DNA from: Actinomycetota bacterium
GTDB lineage: Bacteria > Actinomycetota > Actinomycetes > Actinomycetales > Cellulomonadaceae
Length of the DNA stretch: 10,214 nucleotides
Assembly (NCBI GenBank): GCA_018898235.1
Contig: JAHIJU010000052.1
Span: forward strand, 1 to 10,214
Direction: 5' to 3'
Position numbers and translations under genes: made by a program. The notes below the pieces were generated by a model. That model did no database searches and was not told where the DNA came from. It saw only the letters and a list, made by a program, of their open reading frames with translations. Below are positions 1-7,210 of this stretch, in pieces (the stretch's first letter is position 1; each line of letters begins with the position of its first letter).

Positions 1-219
1 CTCGTGATCGACGTGATCGACCAGGTCCACTGGCTACGCTCGTCGTACGCCGGGTTGCGACAGCGCATGGTCGACGCACGGATCGAAGCACGCGAGTACA
101 CCCGGGAGCGCGGGGAGGACATCCCCTCCGTCCGGGACTGGGTCTGGCCCGACGCCGGCGACGCCGCGGAGCCCGCCCAGGTCGATGCCGCCCTGTTCAC
201 CGGTGGGGACAACGAGTAG
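1..219 (+). CDS. xfp: Phosphoketolase (XFP), C-terminal end only
   Basis: This is the last 72 codons of a gene that starts before the window; the frame is open from base 1 to a TAG stop at 217-219. The product is a thiamine-diphosphate enzyme of the cytosol that cleaves xylulose 5-phosphate (and often fructose 6-phosphate) with phosphate to give acetyl phosphate plus glyceraldehyde 3-phosphate or erythrose 4-phosphate. The visible part matches the end of the XFP C-terminal domain: a DVIDQVHWL helix start, then LRQRMVDARIEAREYTRERG and the terminal VRDWVWPD motif, followed by a short variable tail. Family members are usually about 800 residues, so roughly nine tenths of the protein is outside the window and the catalytic residues cannot be checked. 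The next two genes (pta, ackA) use its product acetyl phosphate, which strongly supports the call. Substrate preference (X5P only, or X5P and F6P) cannot be told from this end. Confidence 0.9.
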   Translation, partial: LVIDVIDQVHWLRSSYAGLRQRMVDARIEAREYTRERGEDIPSVRDWVWPDAGDAAEPAQVDAALFTGGDNE

Positions 220-245
220 GTCCTCCCCGCTTCGATCGATCTACC

Positions 246-251
246 AAGGAG
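246..251 (+). promoter_or_regulatory. Ribosome binding site for pta
   Basis: AAGGAG lies 10 nt before the GTG at 262. It supports this GTG as the pta start, and the protein then begins directly at the first strand of the P-loop domain, as in other Pta proteins. No promoter or terminator is evident in the 42-nt gap after xfp, so pta is probably read through from xfp. Confidence 0.7.
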
Positions 252-261
252 TCAGCCGACA

Positions 262-2340
262 GTGGCCCGCACCATCTACCTGACAGCGCCCGAGGGCGAC
301 ACGGGCAAGTCCGTGATCGCCCTCGGGCTGCTGGACCTGCTCACCCGCACCGTGCAGAAGGTCGGCGTCTTCCGACCGATCGCACGTTCGACCGAGCAGC
401 CCGACTGGGTGGTCGAGCTGCTGCTGGCCCACGAGGGGATCGACACCAAGTACGACGACGCGATCGGCGTCACGTACGAGGAGGTCATCGCCGACCCGGA
501 CGCGGCACTGTCCACGATCGTGTCCAGGTTCCACGACGTGGAGCGCGCCAACGACGCGGTCCTGGTCGTCGGCACCGACTACACCGGGCTGATCGGGCCC
601 ACCGAGCTGGCCTACAACGCCCGGATCGCGGCCAACCTCGGCGCCCCCGTGGTGCTCGTCGTGCGCGGCCTCGGCCGCGCCCCCGAGGAGATCCACCAGG
701 TCGCCGAGGTGGCCTCGGCCGAGATGCACGCCAACCACGCCCAGGTGGTCGCCGTCATCGCCAACAGGTGCGAACCGTCCCAGCTGCACGAGATCGGCGA
801 GCGGTTGGCCGGCACCGTGCCCGGTTGGGTCATCCCGGACGACGTGCCGCTGTACGCACCGACCCTGCGCCAGGTGATGGAGGCCGCCGACGGCACGCTG
901 CTGTCCGGTGACGAGCAGCTGCTGTCCCGTTCGGTGCTCGACATCGTCGTGGCCGGCATGGGCGTCGACCACCTCATGACCCGCCTCACCGAGAGCTGCC
1001 TGGTCATCGTGCCGGGCGACCGCTCGGACGCGATCCTGGGGACCCTGCTGGCCCACCAGGCGGAGAACTTCCCGTCGATCGCCGGACTGCTCTTCAACGG
1101 CGGGATCCTGCCCGCGCCGACGATCACCACGCTCATCGAGGGCCTGGGCAACCGGCTGCCGCTCATGCGCAACAACCTCGGCACCTTCAAGTCGGCCCAG
1201 GCCGCCGCGAGCGCACGCGGCTGGTTGACCCGGGACGCCCAGGGCAAGGTCGACACCGCCCTCGCCCTGTTCGAGAAGCACGTCGACACCGCCCAGATCA
1301 TGAGCGCGCTCGACCTGCCGCGTCAGCAGGTCGTCACCCCGCTCATGTTCGAGTACGAGCTGCTGGAGCGGGCGCGCAACGACCGCAAGCGGATCGTGCT
1401 GCCCGAGGGCAACGACGACCGCATCCTGCGGGCCGCCTCCACCCTGCTGCGTCGCCGGGTCGCGGACCTGACGATCCTCGGCGACGAGGTCGCGATCCGC
1501 GGCCGGGCCACCGAGCTGGGCCTGGACCTGGACGCGGCCGACATCATCGACCCCAAGTCCGGTGAGCTGCTCGACCGGTTCGCCGCCGAGTACACCGAGC
1601 TGCGCAAGCACAAGGGCATGACCGAGGACCGGGCGCGCGAGATCGTCGCCTCGGTCTCCTACTTCGGCACGATGATGGTGGCCGACGGCCTGGCCGACGG
1701 CATGGTGTCGGGCGCGATCCACACCACGGCCCACACCATCAAGCCCTCGTTCGAGATCATCAAGACCGCTCCCGGCACGAGCAACGTGTCCAGCGTCTTC
1801 CTCATGGGTCTCGAGGACCGGGTCCTGGTCTACGGCGACTGCGCCGTCATCCCGGACCCGACGGCCGAGCAGCTCGCCGACATCGCGATCTCCTCGGCGG
1901 CCACTGCCACCCAGTTCGGCATCGAACCGCGGATCGCCATGCTGTCCTACTCGACCGGCACCTCAGGAACCGGTGCCGACGTGGAGAAGGTCCGGGAGGC
2001 CACCGCCCTGGTGCGCGAGCGCCGTCCCGACCTCTCGGTCGAGGGGCCCATCCAGTACGACGCGGCCGTGGACGCCTCGGTCGCCAAGACCAAGCTGCCG
2101 GACTCCCAGGTCGCCGGCCGCGCCACCGTGTTCATCTTCCCTGACCTGAACACCGGCAACAACACCTACAAGGCGGTGCAGCGCTCGTCCGGCGCCGTGG
2201 CCGTCGGACCCGTGCTGCAGGGCCTGCGCAAGCCGGTCAACGACCTGTCACGCGGGGCCCTCGTCCAGGACATCGTCAACACCGTCGCGATCACCGCCAT
2301 CCAGGCGCAGGCGGTCGCCGCCCAGGAGGCCGCCCAGTGA
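262..2340 (+). CDS. pta: Phosphate acetyltransferase (long, three-domain form)
   Basis: This cytosolic enzyme interconverts acetyl-CoA + phosphate and acetyl phosphate + CoA. The 692 residues match the long bacterial form (E. coli Pta is about 714). Domains in order are: a BioD-like P-loop domain (about 1-220) with APEGDTGKS at residues 9-17; a DRTGG domain (about 225-335) with GDRSD at 252-256; and the catalytic PTA_PTB domain (about 358-690). In the last, SGAIHTTAHT (483-492), YSTGTSGTGAD (563-573) and PDLNTGNNTYKAVQR are recognisable. The residues equivalent to the Methanosarcina Pta active-site Ser309, Arg310 and Asp316 are Ser663, Arg664 and Asp670 in NDLSRGALVQD. Lys494 (TIKPSF) sits where many Pta proteins have Arg; this is conservative and probably harmless. 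The start is GTG with AAGGAG 10 nt upstream. The stop overlaps the ackA start by 4 nt, implying translational coupling. Between xfp and ackA, it links phosphoketolase-made acetyl phosphate to the acetyl-CoA pool. Confidence 0.97.
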   Translation: MARTIYLTAPEGDTGKSVIALGLLDLLTRTVQKVGVFRPIARSTEQPDWVVELLLAHEGIDTKYDDAIGVTYEEVIADPDAALSTIVSRFHDVERANDAVLVVGTDYTGLIGPTELAYNARIAANLGAPVVLVVRGLGRAPEEIHQVAEVASAEMHANHAQVVAVIANRCEPSQLHEIGERLAGTVPGWVIPDDVPLYAPTLRQVMEAADGTLLSGDEQLLSRSVLDIVVAGMGVDHLMTRLTESCLVIVPGDRSDAILGTLLAHQAENFPSIAGLLFNGGILPAPTITTLIEGLGNRLPLMRNNLGTFKSAQAAASARGWLTRDAQGKVDTALALFEKHVDTAQIMSALDLPRQQVVTPLMFEYELLERARNDRKRIVLPEGNDDRILRAASTLLRRRVADLTILGDEVAIRGRATELGLDLDAADIIDPKSGELLDRFAAEYTELRKHKGMTEDRAREIVASVSYFGTMMVADGLADGMVSGAIHTTAHTIKPSFEIIKTAPGTSNVSSVFLMGLEDRVLVYGDCAVIPDPTAEQLADIAISSAATATQFGIEPRIAMLSYSTGTSGTGADVEKVREATALVRERRPDLSVEGPIQYDAAVDASVAKTKLPDSQVAGRATVFIFPDLNTGNNTYKAVQRSSGAVAVGPVLQGLRKPVNDLSRGALVQDIVNTVAITAIQAQAVAAQEAAQ
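2324..2329 (+). promoter_or_regulatory. Ribosome binding site for ackA, inside pta
   Basis: A strong AGGAGG lies within the last codons of pta, 7 nt before the ackA GTG at 2337. With the GTGA overlap (2337-2340) it fixes the ackA start and suggests that ribosomes finishing pta re-initiate on ackA. Confidence 0.75.
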
Positions 2341-3530
2341 GCACCCTTGTCCTCGTCATCAACTCCGGTTCGTCGTCCATCAAGTACCAGCTGGTCGACG
2401 TCGAGTCGGGTGACCCGCAGGCCAGCGGGATCGTCGAGCGGATCGGCGCCCAGGACGGCCGGGTGACGCACAAGGGGCCCGACGGCAAGCACAGCGTCGA
2501 GCTGCCCGTGCCGGACCACGAGATCGGCATGCAGATCGTGCTCTCGCAGTTCGCCGAGCACGGACCGGTGCTGGACGCGGCCCACCTGACGGCGATCGGC
2601 CACCGCGTGGTGCAGGGCGGGTCGCTGTTCGACGGCCCGGCCCTCGTCGACGACGACGTGCTCGCCAAGATCAAGTCGCTGTCGCCGCTGGCGCCGCTGC
2701 ACAACCCGGCGCACCTGCAGGGCATCCTGGCCGCCAAGCACGCGTTCGGGTCCGTGCCGCACGTCGTCGTCTTCGACACCGCGTTCCACCAGACCCTGCC
2801 CGCGGCGGCCTACACCTACGCCCTGGAGAAGAGCATCGCGCAGGCGCACTCGGTGCGTCGGTACGGCGCCCACGGCACCTCGCACCTGTACGTCTCACGG
2901 GCCGCCGCCGAGTTCGTCGGCAAGGACGTGGCGGACATCAACACGATCGTGCTGCACCTGGGTAACGGCGCCTCGGCGACGGCCGTGCGCGGCGGGCACT
3001 CGGTCGAGACCTCGATGGGTCTGACCCCGCTCGAGGGCCTGGTCATGGGCACCCGCTCGGGCGACCTGGACCCGGCCGTCCTGGTGCACCTGTCGCGGAC
3101 TGCCGGCTACTCGATCGACCAGCTCGACTCCATCCTCAACCGCCGGTCGGGGATGCTCGGGCTGTGCGGGCACACCGACATGCGCGATGTGAACGCCGCC
3201 GCGGACGCCGGTGACGAGGACGCCCTGCTGGCGCTCGAGGTCTACTACCACCGCATCCGCGGGTACGTCGGCAACTACTACGCCCAGCTCGGGCACGTCG
3301 ACGTCATCGCCTTCACGGCCGGGATCGGCGAGAACGACGACCGGACGCGCGCCGGTGCCCTGCGGGGCCTGGCCGAGCTCGGCATCGAGGTCGACCCGGT
3401 GCGCAACGCCGGTAGCAAGTCCGAACCGACGGTCATCTCCCCCGACGGCGCCAGGGTCACGGTGCTCGTCGTGCCGACCAACGAGGAGCTGGAGATCGCG
3501 CGGCAGTCCGCCGCGCTCGTCCAGGCCTGA
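2337..3530 (+). CDS. ackA: Acetate kinase
   Basis: Acetate kinase transfers the phosphate of acetyl phosphate to ADP, yielding acetate and ATP (reversible), in the cytosol. The 397-residue length fits the family (about 400), and the ASKHA-fold signatures are complete: VLVINSGSSSIKYQ at 5-18, GHRVVQGG at 88-95, VFDTAFH at 145-151, RYGAHGTSH at 175-183, HLGNGAS at 207-213, MGTRSGDLDP at 237-246 and FTAGIGEND at 326-334. Residues equivalent to the Methanosarcina enzyme's active-site set are all present: Asn9, Arg90, His122, Asp147, His179, Arg240 and Glu383. There is no sign of damage. The gene overlaps pta by 4 nt (GTGA) and has its own AGGAGG within pta. It is the last gene of the xfp-pta-ackA cluster and is followed 14 nt later by a strong hairpin. 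With phosphoketolase it makes one ATP per acetyl phosphate, as in the bifid-shunt and pentose phosphoketolase routes; which carbon source drives it here is not visible. Confidence 0.98.
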   Translation: MSTLVLVINSGSSSIKYQLVDVESGDPQASGIVERIGAQDGRVTHKGPDGKHSVELPVPDHEIGMQIVLSQFAEHGPVLDAAHLTAIGHRVVQGGSLFDGPALVDDDVLAKIKSLSPLAPLHNPAHLQGILAAKHAFGSVPHVVVFDTAFHQTLPAAAYTYALEKSIAQAHSVRRYGAHGTSHLYVSRAAAEFVGKDVADINTIVLHLGNGASATAVRGGHSVETSMGLTPLEGLVMGTRSGDLDPAVLVHLSRTAGYSIDQLDSILNRRSGMLGLCGHTDMRDVNAAADAGDEDALLALEVYYHRIRGYVGNYYAQLGHVDVIAFTAGIGENDDRTRAGALRGLAELGIEVDPVRNAGSKSEPTVISPDGARVTVLVVPTNEELEIARQSAALVQA

Positions 3531-3544
3531 TCGTCCTGCCTGCC

Positions 3545-3584
3545 GACACCGGCCCCGCCCCGATCCCGGGGCGGGGCCGGTGTC
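3545..3584. terminator. Bidirectional hairpin terminator between ackA and the ALDH-like gene
   Basis: A perfect 18-bp inverted repeat (GACACCGGCCCCGCCCCG, 3545-3562, pairing with 3567-3584) has a 4-nt ATCC loop. It lies 14 nt after the ackA stop and 3 nt after the stop of the convergent - strand gene. There is no U-run on either side, which is common for terminators in high-GC actinobacteria. The location between convergent operons makes a shared terminator the natural reading. Termination efficiency is not visible from sequence. Confidence 0.85.
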
Positions 3585-3587
3585 GCG

Positions 3588-5090
3588 TCAGAGACGATCC
3601 AGCGCCCGGCGCACGCGCGAGGCGACCACCAGCAACGCAGGACGGCTCGCGTCGGCCGGACGCGGGGCCGCTCCTGCGCGCCGTCGTCGCACCACCGTGC
3701 GCGGGTCGGTGACCTGCTCGACCAGGGCCCGCAGATCGGGGCCGGCCGCGGGACCGCCGGGGGCGCCGACGACCAGTACCTCGGCCCGCACCTCCAGGTC
3801 CCAGGTCCGGGGGTTCGCCGTCCAGACCAGTGCCCGGGGCATCGGGCCCGTCTCGTTCATGACGGCCACCGCCTCGTCGTCGGAGGACACCTCGTCCAGC
3901 ACGACGAGCGGACCGTCCACCGGCTCGTAGCGGGCGGCAGCCCCCGCCGGGACGTCCCCGAGCACGGTCGGGGCGTAGAAGAGCGGGCCGCAGCGCAGCA
4001 GCGGCTCGCCGCCGGTGATCACCCGGGCCTCGAGACCGGCCGCCTCCGCCACCAGGTCACCGATCCGCTGGAGCTGGGCCGCGCTCGACAGCGAACCGGC
4101 CTCCGCCCGGTAGTCCAGGCCAGGGCCGACGTCCAGGAGCTGCGCCGCGTCGACGAACGCCTCCTCGAAGGCTCCGCCCAACGCCCGGTGGACCTGCACC
4201 CGGCGCACGGCGGACGGCGAACCGTTGAAGCAGGCGCGTGCGAGCGCCCTCGCCGTGGCCTCGACCGGAGCGTCATGGCGCACGTAGGCCGCGACCGTCC
4301 CCGGGGCCAGCCGGTTGACCTGGACCTGGAGGTGCCCGGCGAGCCCGGCCAGCTCGCGGCCCGCCGCGGTGGCGGGCACCACCAGCCGGTCGACCGCCGC
4401 GACGACCGCCGCGCCGACCTCGATCCCGCCGGTGAGCACCTGGAGCAGCCCGGCGGGAAGGCCCGCATCCTCGACCAGCTCGGCGGCCCACAGCCCGACG
4501 AGCACCGACTGGGGGTCCGGGTGGAGCAGCACCGCGTTCCCGGTGAGCAACGGGGCGAGCGCCGCGCCGAGGGTGCTGGCCAGGGGCGCCCGGGCGGCAC
4601 CGACGACACCCACGACCCCGGCCGGGCGGCGGCGCGAGACGGACCCGTCGAGGTGGTGCCGGGCGCGTGAGGGGTCGCGCACCGCTGACCGGCGGGCCAG
4701 GTCGGCCACGCCGACGAGCTCGGCGAACGCCGTCGACCTGGCCAGCCCCGTCTCCACCTGCATCAGGTCGAGCACATCGCTCTGCCGCCCGAGCAGGAGG
4801 TCGTGCACGGCGCGCAGGCCTGCACGGCGTCGCTGCGGCGAGGCTGCGGCCCACCGTCGGTGGGCCGCCCGCGCCACGGCAGCCGCGGCCGGGACGTCGT
4901 CCGGGCCGGAGGCGGGGACCGCAGCCACCGGGGCGCCGGTGAACGGCGCATGAGCCGTGATCGTGCCGGCGCCTGGACCGACGACCGCCCGGGCGCAGAG
5001 CGTGCGCAGGTCGTCCGGCTCCAGCACGTACGTCGCCAGGGGGTCGGTCTCCGGATCGGCCAGGTGGGCCCCCGGCTCCTCGTGCGCCAT
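3588..5090 (-). CDS. Aldehyde dehydrogenase-like protein, probably catalytically inactive
   Basis: A 500-residue intact protein that aligns by eye over its whole length with actinobacterial succinate-semialdehyde dehydrogenases (GabD2 type). Shared landmarks are HDLLLGRQSDVLDLMQVETG (96-115), GVVGVVG (158-164), GNAVLLHPDPQSVLVGLWAA (184-203), AGLPAGLLQVLTGG (209-222), FYAPTVLGDV (371-380) and the basic C-terminal helix. The catalytic set is missing. The Asn of the usual PWNYP is Arg167 (GAARAP). The cofactor Lys before PD is His190. The LELGGK segment reads LQVQVN (254-259), so the general-base Glu is Gln255. The catalytic Cys segment is shortened to ACFNGSPSAVRRVQVH, with no Cys at the nucleophile position. 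ExFGP is also altered (EPVDGP, 389-394). I infer a pseudoenzyme, perhaps binding a metabolite or partner; the function is unknown. It starts 54 nt after ptsI and probably ends that operon. The ATG has only a weak GGGG-type ribosome site, and the frame and base composition resemble its neighbours, so it does not look like a decaying pseudogene. Confidence 0.8.
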   Translation of the reverse strand: MAHEEPGAHLADPETDPLATYVLEPDDLRTLCARAVVGPGAGTITAHAPFTGAPVAAVPASGPDDVPAAAAVARAAHRRWAAASPQRRRAGLRAVHDLLLGRQSDVLDLMQVETGLARSTAFAELVGVADLARRSAVRDPSRARHHLDGSVSRRRPAGVVGVVGAARAPLASTLGAALAPLLTGNAVLLHPDPQSVLVGLWAAELVEDAGLPAGLLQVLTGGIEVGAAVVAAVDRLVVPATAAGRELAGLAGHLQVQVNRLAPGTVAAYVRHDAPVEATARALARACFNGSPSAVRRVQVHRALGGAFEEAFVDAAQLLDVGPGLDYRAEAGSLSSAAQLQRIGDLVAEAAGLEARVITGGEPLLRCGPLFYAPTVLGDVPAGAAARYEPVDGPLVVLDEVSSDDEAVAVMNETGPMPRALVWTANPRTWDLEVRAEVLVVGAPGGPAAGPDLRALVEQVTDPRTVVRRRRAGAAPRPADASRPALLVVASRVRRALDRL

Positions 5091-5091
5091 C

Positions 5092-5114
5092 GCCCCAGGC
5101 TACGTGCCCGGGGC
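5092..5114 (-). promoter_or_regulatory. Possible stem-loop over the start region of the ALDH-like gene
   Basis: On the - strand, GCCCC and GGGGC arms plus an inner GGC/GCC pairing (one mismatch, 5-nt loop) form a small hairpin that ends 1 nt before the ATG at 5090. The only purine-rich stretch available as a ribosome site (TGGGGC) lies in its 3' arm, so it could limit translation. In such GC-rich DNA this could be chance. Confidence 0.3.
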
Positions 5115-5144
5115 TTCACCGCCCCCGCGCCGCGCCCCTGTCCG

Positions 5145-6866
5145 TCACCAGCCGAGGGCCGCGCGCACCTGCGGGTCGGCGAGCGCCACCACGGCGGACC
5201 TCGCCGCCTCCGCCGACCCCGCCGCGAGTGCTGCGTCCGCCATCTGCTGGCAGGTGTCGAGGGTGTGGTGACGCACGGCGTAGCGGACGGCCGGGACGGC
5301 GCCCGCCGCCATGGACAGGCTCGTGATGCCGAGCCCGACCAGCACGAGCGCCATCAGCGGATCGCTCGCGGACTCCCCGCAGACCCCGACCGGCTTCCCG
5401 GTGGCCTTGCCGGCCCGGGCCGTGCTGGCCACCAGCTCGATGACGGCCGGCTGCCAGGCCGACAACAGGTCGGCCAGCTCACCGCGCAGCCGGTCGGTCG
5501 CCATCGTGTACTGGGCGAGGTCGTTGGTGCCCAACGACACGAAGTCGACCTCGGCCAGGATCTGCTCGGCCCGCAGCGCCGCCGCGGGGATCTCGACCAT
5601 CACCCCGACGGTCTTGACGCCGACCGCGTGCGCGGCCTGGGCGAAGTCACGGGCCTCAGCCGCGGTGGCGATCATCGGCGCCATCACCCAGGGCGCCACC
5701 CCGGTCGCCTCCTGAGCGGCCGCCAGCGCGGCGAGCTGGGTGGTGATGAGCTCGGGGTGGGTGCGCACGAGCCGGTAGCCACGGACACCGAGCGCCGGGT
5801 TCTCCTCATCGGCGGCGGTCGCGAAGGCGAGCGGTTTGTCGGCACCGGCGTCCAGGGTGCGCACGACGACCTTGCGGCCGCCGAGGGCGGCCAGCGCGCG
5901 GGTGTAGGTGGCGGCCTGGTCCTCGACGCTCGGCGCGGTCGCCCGCTCGAGGAACAGCACCTCGGTCCGGAACAGGCCGACGCCCTCGACGGCGGTGCCG
6001 GCGACGCGTTCGGCGTCCTCGGCCGTGCCGATGTTGGCGAGCAGGGCCACGGGGTGCCCGTCGGCGGTCGCACCGGCGGCCGTGTCTGAGGCGAGGGCGC
6101 GTTCGGCCTGCGCCCGTTCGACGAGCTCCGCGCGCAACGCCTCATCGGGCGCCACCGTGACGACGTTCGCCGCCGCGTCCACGGCCACCTCGCCGCCCTC
6201 GGGCAGATCGGTGGCACCGGCCACCCGCACGATGCACGGGATGCCCAGCTGACCGGCGATGATCGCGGTGTGGCCGGTGGGGCCACCCAGCTCGGTGACG
6301 ATCGCGAGCACGTTCGCCAGGTCGAGCGCGGCCGTGTCGGCCGGGGCCAGGTCGCGTGCGACGACGACGGACGGGACCCGCAGCTCCGGGACGCCCGGGG
6401 CGGGCAGCCCCAGGGCGGCGGCGACCAGCCGGTCGCGGACCGAGCGCAGGTCGGTGACCCGCTCGGCCAGGTAGCCGCCGGCCTGCTCGAACATGGTGAC
6501 GAAGGTGGACACCACACCGTCGATCGCCGAGACCGGCGGCTCACCGCCGTCGACGCGCGCCAGCACCTGCGATCGCAGCGCCGGGTCGGCGGCCATCTGG
6601 GCGGTGGCGGTCAGCACCTCTGCCAGCGACCCCTCGGCACGGCCCGCCTGCTCCTGCAGGGAGGCGGCCACCGTGGCGAACGCCGCATCGAGCACGGCGT
6701 GGGTCGCGGGGCCGTCGGCCGGCGCGCCGTCGACGAGCACGGGGGTGTCGGCGGGCACCACCGGCGCCGGTCGCACCTGGACGACCGGGCCGACGACACC
6801 GCCCCGGCCGACGCCGACACCCGAGAGCCGGGCGCCGGCGTCGACCGACGGGGCGGTGCCGGTCAC
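5145..6866 (-). CDS. ptsI: PTS Enzyme I (phosphoenolpyruvate-protein phosphotransferase)
   Basis: Enzyme I takes phosphate from phosphoenolpyruvate onto its own histidine and passes it to HPr, the first step of all PTS sugar uptake; it is cytosolic. The 573 residues match the family (E. coli 575). The N-terminal HPr-binding and phosphohistidine domains (about 14-230) carry the active His199 in GGPTGHTAI. The C-terminal PEP-binding TIM barrel (about 260-570) shows GVGLFRTEVLFLER (295-308), VVRTLDAGADKP (334-345), ENPALGVRGYR (355-365), the MVEIP strand (423-427), SLGTNDLAQYTMATDR (444-459) and the catalytic Cys496 in GVCGES. The usual Arg/Ser of GGxTSH variants appear here as Pro/Gly, which I do not consider damaging. 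The start is GTG, overlapping the ptsH stop by 4 nt (GTGA); the conserved LSGVGVG begins at residue 14. It sits between ptsH and the ALDH-like gene in the fructose PTS operon. Confidence 0.97.
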   Translation of the reverse strand: MTGTAPSVDAGARLSGVGVGRGGVVGPVVQVRPAPVVPADTPVLVDGAPADGPATHAVLDAAFATVAASLQEQAGRAEGSLAEVLTATAQMAADPALRSQVLARVDGGEPPVSAIDGVVSTFVTMFEQAGGYLAERVTDLRSVRDRLVAAALGLPAPGVPELRVPSVVVARDLAPADTAALDLANVLAIVTELGGPTGHTAIIAGQLGIPCIVRVAGATDLPEGGEVAVDAAANVVTVAPDEALRAELVERAQAERALASDTAAGATADGHPVALLANIGTAEDAERVAGTAVEGVGLFRTEVLFLERATAPSVEDQAATYTRALAALGGRKVVVRTLDAGADKPLAFATAADEENPALGVRGYRLVRTHPELITTQLAALAAAQEATGVAPWVMAPMIATAAEARDFAQAAHAVGVKTVGVMVEIPAAALRAEQILAEVDFVSLGTNDLAQYTMATDRLRGELADLLSAWQPAVIELVASTARAGKATGKPVGVCGESASDPLMALVLVGLGITSLSMAAGAVPAVRYAVRHHTLDTCQQMADAALAAGSAEAARSAVVALADPQVRAALGW

Positions 6867-7138
6867 TTCTGCTCCTCGTCGAGGTCCGTCGCCAGCAGCG
6901 CGACGAGCTCGTCGAGGATGCGGTCGGCCTCGGCGCCGTCCGCCGTGAGCGTGACCTCCTCACCATGGCCGACGCCCAGCGACATCACGAACAGGATGCT
7001 GGACGCGTCGACCGGGGCGCCCCCGGTCTTGGCGATCGTCACCGGGACGGCGGCCGCGGCGACCGCCTGGGTGAAGATCGTGGCGGGTCGGGCGTGCAGC
7101 CCCACCCTGGACGCGATGGCGACGGAGCGCTCGGCCAT
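6863..7138 (-). CDS. ptsH: PTS phosphocarrier protein HPr
   Basis: HPr is the small cytosolic protein that carries phosphate from Enzyme I to the sugar-specific EIIA. The 91 residues are close to the usual 85-90. The active site SRVGLHARPA (10-19) has the phosphorylated His15 and the supporting Arg17. The second helix region DASSILFVMSLG (44-55) matches the conserved KSIMGVMSLG of other HPr proteins; Ser47 aligns with the serine that HPr kinase modifies in Firmicutes, but no such kinase is seen here and most actinobacteria lack it. The ATG is preceded on the - strand by AGAAGGG (7145-7151) at a 6-nt spacing. The stop overlaps ptsI by 4 nt. It follows fruA after 72 nt, the gap most likely to hold an internal promoter. 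Confidence 0.97.
   Translation of the reverse strand: MAERSVAIASRVGLHARPATIFTQAVAAAAVPVTIAKTGGAPVDASSILFVMSLGVGHGEEVTLTADGAEADRILDELVALLATDLDEEQK
6872..6877 (-). promoter_or_regulatory. Ribosome binding site for ptsI, inside ptsH
   Basis: On the - strand GAGGAG lies 5 nt before the ptsI GTG (6866-6864), within the last codons of ptsH. Together with the GTGA overlap it fixes the GTG start; no other start codon is near the conserved N-terminus. Confidence 0.7.
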
Positions 7139-7165
7139 GATGAACCCTTCTTTGCGTGCAGTTGC

Positions 7166-7205
7166 GACCCAGATTAGGCGAACCGGAGATCGAGTCTCCT
7201 GGGTC
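7166..7205 (-). promoter_or_regulatory. Inverted repeats in the fruA-ptsH gap
   Basis: GACCCAG (7166-7172) pairs perfectly with CTGGGTC (7199-7205). Inside lies a second short repeat, GAGA/TCTC (7186-7189 with 7195-7198), around TCGAG. The two can form together as a two-tier structure in RNA. It overlaps the proposed promoter and could be an attenuating or processing structure, an operator, or chance. No U-run follows. Confidence 0.3.
7171..7200 (-). promoter_or_regulatory. Possible internal promoter for ptsH-ptsI
   Basis: In the 72-nt fruA-ptsH gap the - strand has TAATCT (plus 7171-7176), a fair -10 element, with a weak AGGAGA (plus 7195-7200) as -35 at an 18-nt spacing. It would give a leader of about 25 nt before the ptsH ATG. 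Only the -10 is convincing. An internal promoter would let the general PTS proteins be made without fructose induction, but this is inference. Confidence 0.25.
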
Positions 7206-7210
7206 CTCGG

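Noticed and set aside
241..1734. Long - strand open frame (497 codons) opposite pta
   Set aside because: The translation is rich in Gly, Arg, His, Asp and Val with no recognisable domain, as expected for an antisense reading of GC-rich codons; pta on the + strand is unambiguous.
3588..5090. Functional succinate-semialdehyde dehydrogenase (gabD2)
   Set aside because: The overall fold matches, but the catalytic Cys, Glu, Asn and Lys positions are all changed, so naming it as an active dehydrogenase is not supported.
3588..5090. Decaying ALDH pseudogene
   Set aside because: The frame is uninterrupted over 500 codons at normal family length with codon use like its neighbours, so there is no sign of frameshift or truncation.
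4803..6089. Long + strand open frame (428 codons) across the ALDH-like gene and ptsI
   Set aside because: It crosses two real - strand genes, has a low-complexity Arg/Gly composition and no family resemblance. It is a GC-bias shadow.
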